A stretch of DNA of 64,000 nt from Marivita sp. S6314 (GTDB lineage Bacteria; Pseudomonadota; Alphaproteobacteria; Rhodobacterales; Rhodobacteraceae), in NCBI RefSeq assembly GCF_023015985.1, contig NZ_JALKAO010000004.1, forward strand, positions 124,001 to 188,000, given 5' to 3'. Every line of letters starts with the position of its first letter. The first letter of the stretch is position 1. The notes below the pieces were generated by a model. The model was not told where the DNA came from. It made no database searches and saw only the letters and a program-made list of their open reading frames with translations. Of this stretch, positions 1 through 7,600 are shown piece by piece. A program made the position numbers and the translations under genes.

Positions 1-729
1 ATCCTCAAGAACGCCGGTGGACGCGGTCGCACGCTGGAGGGCTTGGACTCGGACGACGCGGTTCTGCTGGGGCAGGCGCCGACAGCGCCGGTTGCGGTTG
101 AGATGAACGATGCGACCTATATGGCCGATCTGGTCAGTGGCCAGAAAACAGGCCTGTTTTATGACCAACGCCCGAACCACGCCTTCACGGCACGACTGGC
201 CCAAGCGGCGCGGGTTCTGGACGTGTTTTCCCATGTCGGTGGGTTTGGACTGGCGGCACTGGCCGGCGGGGCAGAGCATGTGCACTGCGTGGACGGGTCA
301 GAGGCGGCACTTGGATTGGCGCGGGACGGTGCCGCGCGGATGGGCGCGTCGGACAGGCTCTCCACGACACGCGGTGACGCGTTCGAGGTGCTGACAGGCT
401 TGTCAGAGCACCCGGACCGGTTCGAATTGGTGATCTGTGATCCACCGGCCTTTGCGCCCTCGCACAAGGCCAGAGAGGCCGGGTTGCGCGCCTATGAGCG
501 GATTGCGCGGCTGGCAGCACCTTTGGTGTCAGAAGACGGGTATCTGGTGCTGTGCTCCTGTTCACATGCCGCCGATCTGTCCGCCTTTACCGGGGCCTGC
601 CTGCGCGGCATTGGCCGTGCCGGACGACGTGCGCAGCTCATTCACACCGGTCAGGCCGGACCGGACCATCCCTTGATGCCGCAGCTGGCGGAATCGGGCT
701 ATCTCAAAGCGCTGTTCTTTCGCTTGTGA
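1..729 (+). CDS. Class I SAM-dependent rRNA methyltransferase, RlmI-like (5' end outside window)
   Basis: The frame is open from the first base, so the gene begins before the window. What remains is the Rossmann-type methyltransferase domain. It shows a glycine-bearing SAM loop (LDVFSHVGGFGLAAL), an acidic residue ending strand 2 (VDGSEAA), the CDPPAFAPS motif and a later CSCSH cysteine motif. That combination is typical of the RlmI/YccW family of 23S rRNA cytosine-C5 methyltransferases. The N-terminal PUA-like part is not visible, so the exact target cannot be fixed. The stop overlaps the start of the PIN gene (GTGA), so the two are probably translationally coupled. Confidence 0.85.
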   Translation: MLKNAGGRGRTLEGLDSDDAVLLGQAPTAPVAVEMNDATYMADLVSGQKTGLFYDQRPNHAFTARLAQAARVLDVFSHVGGFGLAALAGGAEHVHCVDGSEAALGLARDGAARMGASDRLSTTRGDAFEVLTGLSEHPDRFELVICDPPAFAPSHKAREAGLRAYERIARLAAPLVSEDGYLVLCSCSHAADLSAFTGACLRGIGRAGRRAQLIHTGQAGPDHPLMPQLAESGYLKALFFRL

Positions 730-1271
730 AAGTCCTGCTCGACACGTGCGTGCTTTATCCCACCGTGATGCGCGAAATGGTGTTGGGGGTGGCGGCAGAA
801 GGCCTGTTTCAGCCACTTTGGTCACAGCGCATTCTTGACGAATGGTCTCGCGCCGCGACCAAGCTGGGCCCGCAGGGACAGGTGCAGGCCGATGCCGAAA
901 TCGCCATGGTCTCGGCGCGCTGGCCGGATGCGCGGGTGAGCTTCAAACCCTCTGTGTTCGACCGGCTCTGGTTGCCGGACAAGAACGATATCCATGTTCT
1001 GGCAGCGGCGATCTGCGGGCATGCCGATCTTATTCTGACGATGAATGCCAAGGATTTTCCACGCAATATCCTTGCCGAAGAAGGGCTGTCGCGGTCAGAT
1101 CCGGACGGGTTCCTGGTGGGGCTGTATGCGAGTGCGCCGCAGGTCGTGGAATGTGTGGTCAATGCGGTTCATGCCGATGCCAACCGGCTGTCAGATCAAC
1201 AATGGGAGCGACACCGCTTGCTCAAGAAAGCGCGTCTTCCCCGCCTTGGCAAAAAGTTTACTGGGGGCTGA
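726..1271 (+). CDS. PIN-domain protein (putative ribonuclease)
   Basis: A 181-residue protein with a PIN fold. It begins VKVLLDTCVL, which places the first catalytic Asp at residue 6, and has a central PDKNDIHVLAAAI segment carrying the later acidic metal ligands, then DLILTMNAKDF. PIN proteins are Mg2+-dependent RNases, often VapC-like toxins. The GTG start overlaps the methyltransferase stop by four bases, so the pair looks like one transcript. No small antitoxin gene is present on either side, so a classical toxin-antitoxin role is unsupported. A role in RNA processing beside an rRNA methyltransferase is an inference. A perfect palindrome follows the stop. Confidence 0.8.
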   Translation: MKVLLDTCVLYPTVMREMVLGVAAEGLFQPLWSQRILDEWSRAATKLGPQGQVQADAEIAMVSARWPDARVSFKPSVFDRLWLPDKNDIHVLAAAICGHADLILTMNAKDFPRNILAEEGLSRSDPDGFLVGLYASAPQVVECVVNAVHADANRLSDQQWERHRLLKKARLPRLGKKFTGG

Positions 1272-1297
1272 CCAGATTATTCGTACGAATAATCTGG
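1272..1297. terminator. Perfect 26-bp palindrome between convergent genes, probable terminator
   Basis: The palindrome is centred on TTCGTACGAA and reads CCAGATTATT on the left arm with its exact complement on the right. It lies directly after the PIN gene stop and 24 bp before the stop of the convergent nlpD gene, so it could end transcription from both sides. A second element with the same core lies after argC. There is no long T-run, so the terminator role is inferred from position. Confidence 0.55.
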
Positions 1298-1320
1298 AAC
1301 CCGTGAAGAAAAAATTAAGT

Positions 1321-2493
1321 TCAGCGCAGGTAATCCATCGGATCGACGCTGTCGAACCCCTTGCGCACTTCGAAATGCACCCGCGCCGGATCGAATTTCG
1401 CAACTTTTGCAATGGCTTGACCCCGGCTGACCGCATCGCCCTTTTTGACGGAAATGCCATCGACATGCGTGTAGACCGACAAGAGGTTGTCAGGATGCCG
1501 TATCACCAGAATATTTATCCCGTCGGTGTTGGTCGTGATCGCCGCCACCTGTCCGCTGGCCGCCGCCTTGACGGACGTGCCCACCGGCGCGCCGATATCA
1601 ATCCCGTCATTGCGGCCCTTGGCATAGGCGCGGATGATGTTGCCCTGCACCGGGAAACTCATCGCGGTGTCCGAAGCGCTTGCCGCTGTTTGACGGCCCA
1701 CATCGACACTGGGTGCCGCTGTTGCGGCGGCGGCCGGGGCCGGGGTTTCATCCGGCAACGGTTGGGAGGCCGAGGGTGGCTCTGGCGTGGGGGAACCCCG
1801 GCCCGGGGCCTGTGGTTCGCTGGAGCGCGGCGGGGCCTGTGTGGCAACCGGGATCAGCAGGAACTGACCCTCGCGCAGCGAGAAATTGCTGTCCAGCCCG
1901 TTCCACTCTGCCAGGGCGCGCACCGACACATTGTAAAGTCGGGAGATGGTAAAGGCGGTTTCACCGCGTTTGACCTGGTGGCGCACCGGCTCTGCCCCGG
2001 TTTGTGGGGCAGGTGCGGCCGCCGGGGTTGGCGCGGATCGTTCGATGGCGTCGCTGGCCAGCGACGTGATGTCCACCTCCGACGGTGGACGGATCGGTCC
2101 TGTGGTGACGGCACCGGTTGCGGGTGATGGTTCAGCCACCCGGCGGGGCAGGGCGATAATCTCTCCCGGGCGCAACGTGTCGCCTGTCTGCACACCGTTG
2201 AACCGCGCAAGTTCGTCCGGGGGCAATCCGACGCGGCGGGCGAGTGTGGCCAGCGTGTCGCCTCTTTGCGCCACGGCCACCTGGTAATTGGGATAGGAAA
2301 TGACGCCCCGATTGTCGGGTTCCGGACGGCTGGCCGTGGCGGCACGCGCCGCATCGGCGGTGTTGAAGCCGCCATTCATCAGGCCGCGCATGTCCAGATC
2401 AAGCGGCTCAGAGCACGCCGACACGAAGGCCAGCACCGACAACGAGACGCTCAGCCGAAATATGGGACGGTGATTTGCCGTAGAAAGAACCAT
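1321..2493 (-). CDS. nlpD: NlpD-like lipoprotein, two LysM repeats plus degenerate M23 (LytM) domain
   Basis: A 390-residue envelope protein. The start at MVLSTANHRP follows AGGAAA at good spacing and gives a lipoprotein signal ending in a VSAC lipobox. Two LysM repeats follow (around YQVAVAQRGDTLATLARRVG and HQVKRGETAFTISRLYNVSV), then a Pro/Ala-rich linker, then a C-terminal LytM domain ending in VHFEVRKGF. The first zinc-binding His of the usual HxxxD motif is replaced (GRNDGIDIGAP). The domain is therefore likely non-catalytic, as in E. coli NlpD, which activates cell-division amidases. The order surE-pcm-nlpD matches the classical cluster. Confidence 0.87.
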   Translation of the reverse strand: MVLSTANHRPIFRLSVSLSVLAFVSACSEPLDLDMRGLMNGGFNTADAARAATASRPEPDNRGVISYPNYQVAVAQRGDTLATLARRVGLPPDELARFNGVQTGDTLRPGEIIALPRRVAEPSPATGAVTTGPIRPPSEVDITSLASDAIERSAPTPAAAPAPQTGAEPVRHQVKRGETAFTISRLYNVSVRALAEWNGLDSNFSLREGQFLLIPVATQAPPRSSEPQAPGRGSPTPEPPSASQPLPDETPAPAAAATAAPSVDVGRQTAASASDTAMSFPVQGNIIRAYAKGRNDGIDIGAPVGTSVKAAASGQVAAITTNTDGINILVIRHPDNLLSVYTHVDGISVKKGDAVSRGQAIAKVAKFDPARVHFEVRKGFDSVDPMDYLR

Positions 2494-2554
2494 GTCGATT
2501 TCCTCATATGCGCCGGTTGTGTCCCCGGTCGTCATGTCACGCAGTATGCCCGCT

Positions 2555-3196
2555 TTAGGCGTCGCGGGCCACCCCTTCGACCAATGGCACAAACCGAACC
2601 GGTCGTAACTCGTCATAATCCAGCCCGTCTTCGGTGCGGCGGACCCGGATCAGATGCTGCACCGCATCCGATTGCCCCACCGGAAGCACCATGATCCCGC
2701 CCACCTTGAGCTGCGCCAAGAGCGGACCCGGCGGATCTTCGGCGGCGGCCGTGACAAGGATCCTGTCAAACGGGGCCTGATCGGGCAGGCCGAAACTGCC
2801 ATCGGCGGTGAAGGCCGTCACATTGGTCAGCCCCAGCGCCTCGAACACCTCGCGCGCCTCGCGAACCAGACGTCTGTGCCGGTCGACCGTATACACACGC
2901 CGCGCCAGCTGGCTGAGAATGGCGGCCTGGTAGCCGGATCCCGTGCCCACTTCGAGCACCGTGTCCCGCGCCGTCACCTCAAGCGCCTGCGTCATCAGAC
3001 CCACCACCGAGGGCTGGCTGATCGTTTGGCCGCAGGCAATCGGTAACGGCATGTCCTCATAGGCGCGTTCGGCGAAATATCCCTTGATAAACGGGGCGCG
3101 GTCGACGCGTTCCATCGCGGTGAGCACCGCCGCGTTGGTCACGCCCCGGGACCTCAGAGCATAGAGGAACTGCATCTTGAGTTCCGCGTCGTCCAT
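2555..3196 (-). CDS. pcm: Protein-L-isoaspartate O-methyltransferase
   Basis: A 213-residue SAM-dependent enzyme that methylates L-isoaspartyl residues so that damaged proteins can be repaired. Visible family motifs are the [13 protein letters not shown] segment, the substrate-side [17 protein letters not shown] block, SAM motif I ([15 protein letters not shown]) and VTAAAEDPP. The start is ATG one base inside the surE stop (TGATG), with an in-frame GTG one codon upstream as alternative. It is co-transcribed with surE upstream and nlpD downstream. Confidence 0.93.
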   Translation of the reverse strand: MDDAELKMQFLYALRSRGVTNAAVLTAMERVDRAPFIKGYFAERAYEDMPLPIACGQTISQPSVVGLMTQALEVTARDTVLEVGTGSGYQAAILSQLARRVYTVDRHRRLVREAREVFEALGLTNVTAFTADGSFGLPDQAPFDRILVTAAAEDPPGPLLAQLKVGGIMVLPVGQSDAVQHLIRVRRTEDGLDYDELRPVRFVPLVEGVARDA

Positions 3197-3984
3197 CACG
3201 CAAAGGCGTCCCGGAGCGTCGCCAACTGATCCGCCGCCGTCAGGTCGGCGCGCATGGGCGTGACACTGATATAACCCGCCAGGTTTTCATGCGCGTCGCT
3301 GCCCGGGTCGGTTGGCGCACGCTGATCGCCGCCCTTGATCCACAAAAAGCGCCGCCCCGACGGAGAGCTGTGGGGTTCGACCGAAAAATGGGTGCCCTTG
3401 CGCAGGCCTTGCGGGGTCACGCGGGTGCCTTTGACATCTGCGGCCGGCACCGGGGGGAAGTTCACATTGTAGAACAGACGATAGCCGGTTTGGTCCGCAG
3501 GATCAGCGGCAAGAATGCGCCGAACCACCTCGGTTCCGTGGACGCGCGCGGCTTCGAATGGGTCTTCCGCATTCAGATTGTCGGGGCCGTAATACTGCGA
3601 CAGGGCAATGGCTGGAATGCCTTGCAATGCCGCCTCCATCGCCCCCCCCAGCGTTCCTGAATAGAGCGCGTTTTCGGCCGAATTGTTCCCCCGGTTCACA
3701 CCGGACAAAACCAGATCAGGCGGGCCGCCATCCAGAACGTCATGCAATCCCGCCAGCACGCAATCCGCCGGGCTGCCTTCGGCGGCATAGCGGTTTTCGC
3801 CGCGCATCTGGCTGACCATCATCGGATGGGTATAGCTGATGCAATGGCCAACGCCGGATTGTTCGAATGCCGGGGCCACGGTCCAGACCTCGCCATCGGG
3901 GCCGGCCACGGCGGTTGCGATCTCGGACAGGACCTTCAGCCCCGGTGCACTGATTCCGTCGTCATTTGTAATAAGAATGCGCAT
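3196..3984 (-). CDS. surE: 5'/3'-nucleotidase SurE
   Basis: A 262-residue stationary-phase survival phosphatase acting on nucleoside monophosphates. The start at [10 protein letters not shown] is fixed by the family's invariant N-terminal metal site (Asn-Asp-Asp-Gly at residues 7-10). The later [20 protein letters not shown] segment supplies further metal and phosphate ligands. It overlaps pcm at its 3' end. The frame extends further upstream in this strand, but that extension lacks family similarity and a good ribosome site. Confidence 0.94.
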   Translation of the reverse strand: MRILITNDDGISAPGLKVLSEIATAVAGPDGEVWTVAPAFEQSGVGHCISYTHPMMVSQMRGENRYAAEGSPADCVLAGLHDVLDGGPPDLVLSGVNRGNNSAENALYSGTLGGAMEAALQGIPAIALSQYYGPDNLNAEDPFEAARVHGTEVVRRILAADPADQTGYRLFYNVNFPPVPAADVKGTRVTPQGLRKGTHFSVEPHSSPSGRRFLWIKGGDQRAPTDPGSDAHENLAGYISVTPMRADLTAADQLATLRDAFA

Positions 3985-4061
3985 CTGCTCTGCCTTGCTT
4001 TTTTCCTGCATAGGGCAAGCCCCGGCTTGCGGCAAGCGTCCGCCCCTTTGCCGGGGGTGTC

Positions 4062-4080
4062 ATTTTCCAATCTGGAAAAT
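4062..4080. repeat. Inverted repeat ATTTTCCA-ATC-TGGAAAAT
   Basis: This is a perfect 8-bp inverted repeat with a 3-bp spacer between the dehydrogenase stop and the surE start, both on the minus strand. Its position allows either an operator for the surE cluster or a weak transcription stop for the dehydrogenase. No T-tract follows, so the role is undecided. Confidence 0.4.
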
Positions 4081-4109
4081 CCCGGATGCGGGGCGCATCC
4101 GTCCCGCGC

Positions 4110-4766
4110 CTAGGCAGACAGGATCTGCGGCAAAAGGCGCTGTGCCTCATCGCGCGGCGCGGCCAGCACATCCCGATCTTCGCCGGGAAAGAACCGCGCG
4201 CGCAGCGCGGTGGCCATCGGGTGCGGCGACAGGATCTGAACCTTGGGCCCGGTTGTCACGGTTTCGGCCTGCCAGGATTGCGCCAGCGAAATCTGCGCGC
4301 CTTTTGTCGTGCCATAATGGCCAAAGAACTTTTCACCGGCATGGGTGTCGTCAAAGAAGACGGCGCGGCCTTCAGCGGGCAAAAGCGGCGCGATGTAGGG
4401 GATCAGGTGCGACAGCGCATCCAGATTGGTGGACAGCGATTTTTGCCAGTCCTTGGCGTCCAGATGGCTGGTCGGAGTCAGCGGCGCTGCATGCACAGCA
4501 GTGTGGACCCACAGGTCAATCTGCCCCCAGCGGTCATGGATCGACCGGCACAGCTGTGCCATCGCATCGGCCTTGGTGATGTCCATCGGCGCCAGCGTCG
4601 CTGAACCGCCCTTGCCCTGAATGCGGTCGTCAAGATCTTCGAGCCCGCCAACCGTGCGCGCCACGGCAACAACGTGATGGGTGTCAGCCAGCGCCTCGGC
4701 TAGGGCGAAACCAAGACCGCGGGAGGCACCGGTGACCAGCGCTACGGGGAGTGTCGTGTCTGTCAT
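4110..4766 (-). CDS. Short-chain dehydrogenase/reductase (SDR family)
   Basis: A 218-residue classical-size SDR. It has the cofactor loop TGASRGLG at residues 12-19, MDITKAD where the adenine-ring contact lies, and a YGTTK sequence as the catalytic Tyr-x3-Lys pair. The usual NNAG motif is changed (VHTAVHAAP). The substrate cannot be deduced. It lies upstream of surE in the same orientation and is divergent from bioY, with about 110 bp between them. Confidence 0.85.
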   Translation of the reverse strand: MTDTTLPVALVTGASRGLGFALAEALADTHHVVAVARTVGGLEDLDDRIQGKGGSATLAPMDITKADAMAQLCRSIHDRWGQIDLWVHTAVHAAPLTPTSHLDAKDWQKSLSTNLDALSHLIPYIAPLLPAEGRAVFFDDTHAGEKFFGHYGTTKGAQISLAQSWQAETVTTGPKVQILSPHPMATALRARFFPGEDRDVLAAPRDEAQRLLPQILSA

Positions 4767-4812
4767 ATCCTGTCACATGCCTTTTTGCAGACGCCATCGC
4801 AAGGGGGAGTGC

Positions 4813-4841
4813 TTGACTTGATGCTGCAATTGCAGAAATAA
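4813..4841 (+). promoter_or_regulatory. Candidate bioY promoter with embedded palindrome
   Basis: TTGACT is followed after 17 bp by AAATAA, about 37 bp before the bioY start. The spacer contains the perfect 12-bp palindrome CTGCAATTGCAG (4824-4835), placed where a bound repressor would block polymerase. It does not resemble the TTATAGATAA-type BioR operators I know from other alphaproteobacteria. A biotin-linked regulator is a guess from context. Confidence 0.45.
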
Positions 4842-4878
4842 CAAGGCAACCCATGGGACAGACAAAGGAAACAGTATC

Positions 4879-5469
4879 ATGACGCTTACGCAAGCTGCTC
4901 TTGGCAAAACCACATTGACGCGGCAGGTGCTGATGGCGCTTGGCGGCGCGGCTTTTATCGCGATCGCCACGCAAATCTCTGTTCCGTTCTTCCCGGTGCC
5001 GATGACCTTGCAGACGCTGGCCATTCTGATCGTCGGCCTGAGCTTTGGCGCGCGGCTAGGGACGGCGACGCTGCTGACCTATCTGGGCTATGGCGCGATG
5101 GGCTTGCCGGTCTTTGCCAATGGCATGAACGGTCTGGCCTTTGTTGGCCCAACCGCGGGCTTCCTGTTTGGCTTTGTTCTGATGGCGGGTCTCGCCGGTC
5201 TGGCCGCAGATCGCGGGCTGACCAAGGGCGTTGTGTCCACCGCGGCTGTGACGCTGGCCTTGTCGGCGCTGCTGTACCTGCCGGGCATTGCATGGCCGAT
5301 GGCTGTTGCGTCCGCCACCGGTGTTGAGGCCGGATGGGTTGGTCAGGGTCTTGGCTACTACTGGACGTATTTCACATCGCCCTTCCTGATCGGCGACGCG
5401 GTCAAAGCCATTCTGGCGGCGCTGGTGGTGACCGGTGCCTGGAAAGCGCTGAAAGCGCGCCAGTCCTGA
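4879..5469 (+). CDS. bioY: Biotin transporter substrate-binding component BioY
   Basis: A 196-residue integral membrane protein, the S component of an ECF-type biotin importer. It has about six hydrophobic helices and family segments QISVPFFPVPMTLQTLA near the N-terminus, a GYGAMGLPVFA loop, and YYWTYFTSPFLIGDAVKA at the C-terminus. A ribosome site AAGGA precedes the ATG. No bioM or bioN energising genes are adjacent. BioY alone is known to work as a transporter in some bacteria. A strong intrinsic terminator follows. Confidence 0.93.
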   Translation: MTLTQAALGKTTLTRQVLMALGGAAFIAIATQISVPFFPVPMTLQTLAILIVGLSFGARLGTATLLTYLGYGAMGLPVFANGMNGLAFVGPTAGFLFGFVLMAGLAGLAADRGLTKGVVSTAAVTLALSALLYLPGIAWPMAVASATGVEAGWVGQGLGYYWTYFTSPFLIGDAVKAILAALVVTGAWKALKARQS

Positions 5470-5496
5470 AACCTGACCATCTGGTAAAATTGCAAA

Positions 5497-5526
5497 ACCC
5501 CCGCCGATGCGGGGGTTTTTCTTTTT
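5497..5526 (+). terminator. Rho-independent terminator of bioY
   Basis: An 8-bp GC-rich stem (ACCCCCGC / GCGGGGGT) with a CGAT loop runs directly into a T-rich tract. It lies about 28 bp beyond the bioY stop. Confidence 0.9.
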
Positions 5527-5538
5527 TGAGGGTAAGGT

Positions 5539-5590
5539 GGGGGCGCTGCCCCCGTCCGCCTTTGGCGGACTCCCCCGAGGTATTTTTGAA
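5539..5590 (+). repeat. Dispersed GC-rich palindromic element, copy 1
   Basis: Two adjacent hairpins (GGGGGC-GCT-GCCCCC and GTCCGCC-TTT-GGCGGAC) are followed by CCCCCGAGGTATTTTTGAA. The hairpin core and the tail recur in inverted orientation near 26.5 kb. This copy lies between the convergent bioY and purF genes. It looks like a REP-type non-coding repeat family. Confidence 0.7.
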
Positions 5591-5611
5591 ACAGAGACGA
5601 GCAGGCCCCGG

Positions 5612-7084
5612 TTATTCGGCCGCTTTCATCTGGAAACCTTTTTGCAGCATGTCCGAGGGTTCCACCGGGTATTCGCCCGAGAAACAGGCGTCGCAATATT
5701 GTGGCGCGGCCGGGTTGCGGCCCTGTGCTTCGCCGACAGCGCGGTAAAGACCATCGAGGCTGATGAATTTGAGGCTGTCCACACCGAGGTGGCTGCGCAT
5801 TTCGTCCTCGGACATGGTGGCGGCCAGGAGCTTTTCGCGCTGTGGCGTGTCGACGCCGTAAAAACACGGCCAGGCTGTGGGGGGCGATGCGATGCGGAAA
5901 TGCACTTCGGCAGCACCGGCATCCAGGATCATTTCCTTGATCTTGCGGCTGGTGGTGCCGCGCACAACGGAATCGTCGACAAGGATCACCCGTTTGCCAC
6001 GGATCAGCGCGCGGTTGACGTTGAGCTTGAGGCGCACGCCCATGTTGCGGATCTGCTCGGTCGGCTCAATAAACGTCCGGCCCATATACTGGTTGCGGAT
6101 GATGCCCATGCCGTAAGGGATGCCCGACTCGTGCGCGTAGCCGATCGCCGCCGGTGTGCCGCTGTCGGGTACGGGGCAGACGAGGTCGGCATCCACCGGG
6201 TTTTCGCGCGCCAGTTCGACGCCGATCTGGCGGCGCGTTTCATAGACGGACTGGCCGCCGATGATGCTGTCAGGCCGCGAGAAATAGACGTGTTCAAAGA
6301 TGCAGAAGCGCGATTTCTGCGGGCGGAACGGGCGGATCGAATCGACGCCGTTCTTGGTGATTACCACCATTTCGCCGGGTTCGATTTCGCGCACGAACTC
6401 TGCGCCGATGATGTCGAGCGCGCAGGTTTCCGAGCTGAGCGCCCAGCCGTCCCCGACTTTGCCCAGAACCAGCGGCCGGACCCCTAATGGGTCGCGCACG
6501 CCGATCAGCTTGGTGCGGGTCATGGCCACGACCGAAAACGCGCCTTCGACGCGGCGCAGCGCGTCTTCCATGCGTTCGGGGATGTTGCGCTGCAGGGACC
6601 GCGCCATCAGGTGGATGATGCATTCGCTGTCGCTTGAGCTTTGGAAGATCGAGCCGCGCTCGATCAGTTCTTTGCGCAGGGCGTCGGCATTGGTGATGTT
6701 GCCATTATGGGCAATCGCCGCGCCGCCCATGGAGAATTCGCCGAAGAAGGGCTGCACGTCGCGGATCTGCGTCTGGCCTTTCGATCCGGTGGTGGAATAG
6801 CGCACATGGCCGATGGACAGTTCGCCGGGCAGGGTCTCCATCAGCTTTTGCGAGGTGAAATTGTCGCGCACATAGCCGAAGCGGCGGGCAGAGTTGAACC
6901 CACCGTGATCGGGATCATAGGCGACGATGCCGCCGGCTTCCTGACCGCGATGTTGCAGGGCGTGTAACCCGAGGGCCACGAAATTGGCGGCGTCGGTCAC
7001 GCCGATCACGCCGAATATGCCGCATTCCTCCTTTAACTTGTCATCATCAAAGGGATGGGCGGGAGGCATCTGAGTATCGGACAA
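5612..7084 (-). CDS. purF: Amidophosphoribosyltransferase
   Basis: A 490-residue enzyme that catalyses the first committed step of purine synthesis, PRPP plus glutamine to phosphoribosylamine. The N-terminal glutaminase domain has its catalytic Cys in KLKEECGIFG (residue 21), which implies removal of a short propeptide. The C-terminal phosphoribosyltransferase domain has the PRPP loop VILVDDSVVRGTTSRK. The start is TTG with GGAG upstream; an ATG five codons further in is the alternative. Many homologues sit next to cvpA. Here cvpA is on the same strand, but a hydrolase gene and a tiny gene intervene. Confidence 0.95.
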   Translation of the reverse strand: MSDTQMPPAHPFDDDKLKEECGIFGVIGVTDAANFVALGLHALQHRGQEAGGIVAYDPDHGGFNSARRFGYVRDNFTSQKLMETLPGELSIGHVRYSTTGSKGQTQIRDVQPFFGEFSMGGAAIAHNGNITNADALRKELIERGSIFQSSSDSECIIHLMARSLQRNIPERMEDALRRVEGAFSVVAMTRTKLIGVRDPLGVRPLVLGKVGDGWALSSETCALDIIGAEFVREIEPGEMVVITKNGVDSIRPFRPQKSRFCIFEHVYFSRPDSIIGGQSVYETRRQIGVELARENPVDADLVCPVPDSGTPAAIGYAHESGIPYGMGIIRNQYMGRTFIEPTEQIRNMGVRLKLNVNRALIRGKRVILVDDSVVRGTTSRKIKEMILDAGAAEVHFRIASPPTAWPCFYGVDTPQREKLLAATMSEDEMRSHLGVDSLKFISLDGLYRAVGEAQGRNPAAPQYCDACFSGEYPVEPSDMLQKGFQMKAAE

Positions 7085-7283
7085 ACCGGGGCTCCGAATC
7101 CGTGGCAGCAGAGATCGCCCTCTCCATAGGCGGTTGTTCCGCGCCTGTCACGTCACGATCCTGGATTGACGCCGCCTTGTGACGGAAAGAGCGCCCTTTG
7201 ATCGGTGACCCGGCGACCGGAGAAACCAACTGGCTTTTCGGTCACCGGGCCGGAATTGCCTCCGGAGGCAATCGGAATCGCTG

Positions 7284-7445
7284 TCAACCAAAGAGCCGCT
7301 GCAGCAACGTCGGGGATTTGCGCCGGTCGGCGGGGAGGGGGTGCAGCATCGCGTGGGCCTGCTGGCTGCGCAGCTTGCGACCGCGGTCCATGTAATAGCC
7401 GGTGTCGATGGAGCCATCTGGGCGGGTGCGGATTTTGCTGTCCAT
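7284..7445 (-). CDS. Small conserved-looking protein of 53 residues
   Basis: The ATG is preceded by a strong ribosome site (AAGGAAGGAC). The protein begins MDSKIRTRPDGSIDTGYYMD and ends PTLLQRLFG. It is basic, has no membrane segment or signal, and contains a PDGSIDTGYY stretch that looks like a genuine conserved core rather than random sequence. It lies upstream of purF on the same strand and diverges from the winged-helix hydrolase gene. The function is unknown. Confidence 0.65.
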   Translation of the reverse strand: MDSKIRTRPDGSIDTGYYMDRGRKLRSQQAHAMLHPLPADRRKSPTLLQRLFG

Positions 7446-7600
7446 GTCTGTTGTCCTTCCTTGGTGTTGAAGCAAGTGTGCCTGACGCGATGGGCAGGCG
7501 CTTGAAGGTGGTCTTGAGAGACCCTTGTGATTTGCCGGGGATTCCCTTGCGTTTGCTGAATTGTCTTGAGTGGACGCCGTTCCGGGCTCAGCATGCGAGT

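Noticed and set aside
12-42. A start codon for the first gene inside the window
   Set aside because: The reading frame is open to the left edge and the N-terminal domain of the family is missing, so the gene is cut by the window and does not start at the nearest TTG.
552-725. Upstream extension of the PIN protein by 58 codons
   Set aside because: It would lie entirely inside the methyltransferase gene. The PIN domain starts naturally at the GTG that overlaps the methyltransferase stop.
1045-2127. A 360-codon open frame on the plus strand
   Set aside because: It overlaps the PIN gene out of frame and is antisense to nlpD. It crosses the palindromic terminator.
4120-4700. Alternative plus-strand frames through the dehydrogenase gene
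   Set aside because: They are antisense and lack motifs, whereas the minus-strand frame has a complete SDR signature.
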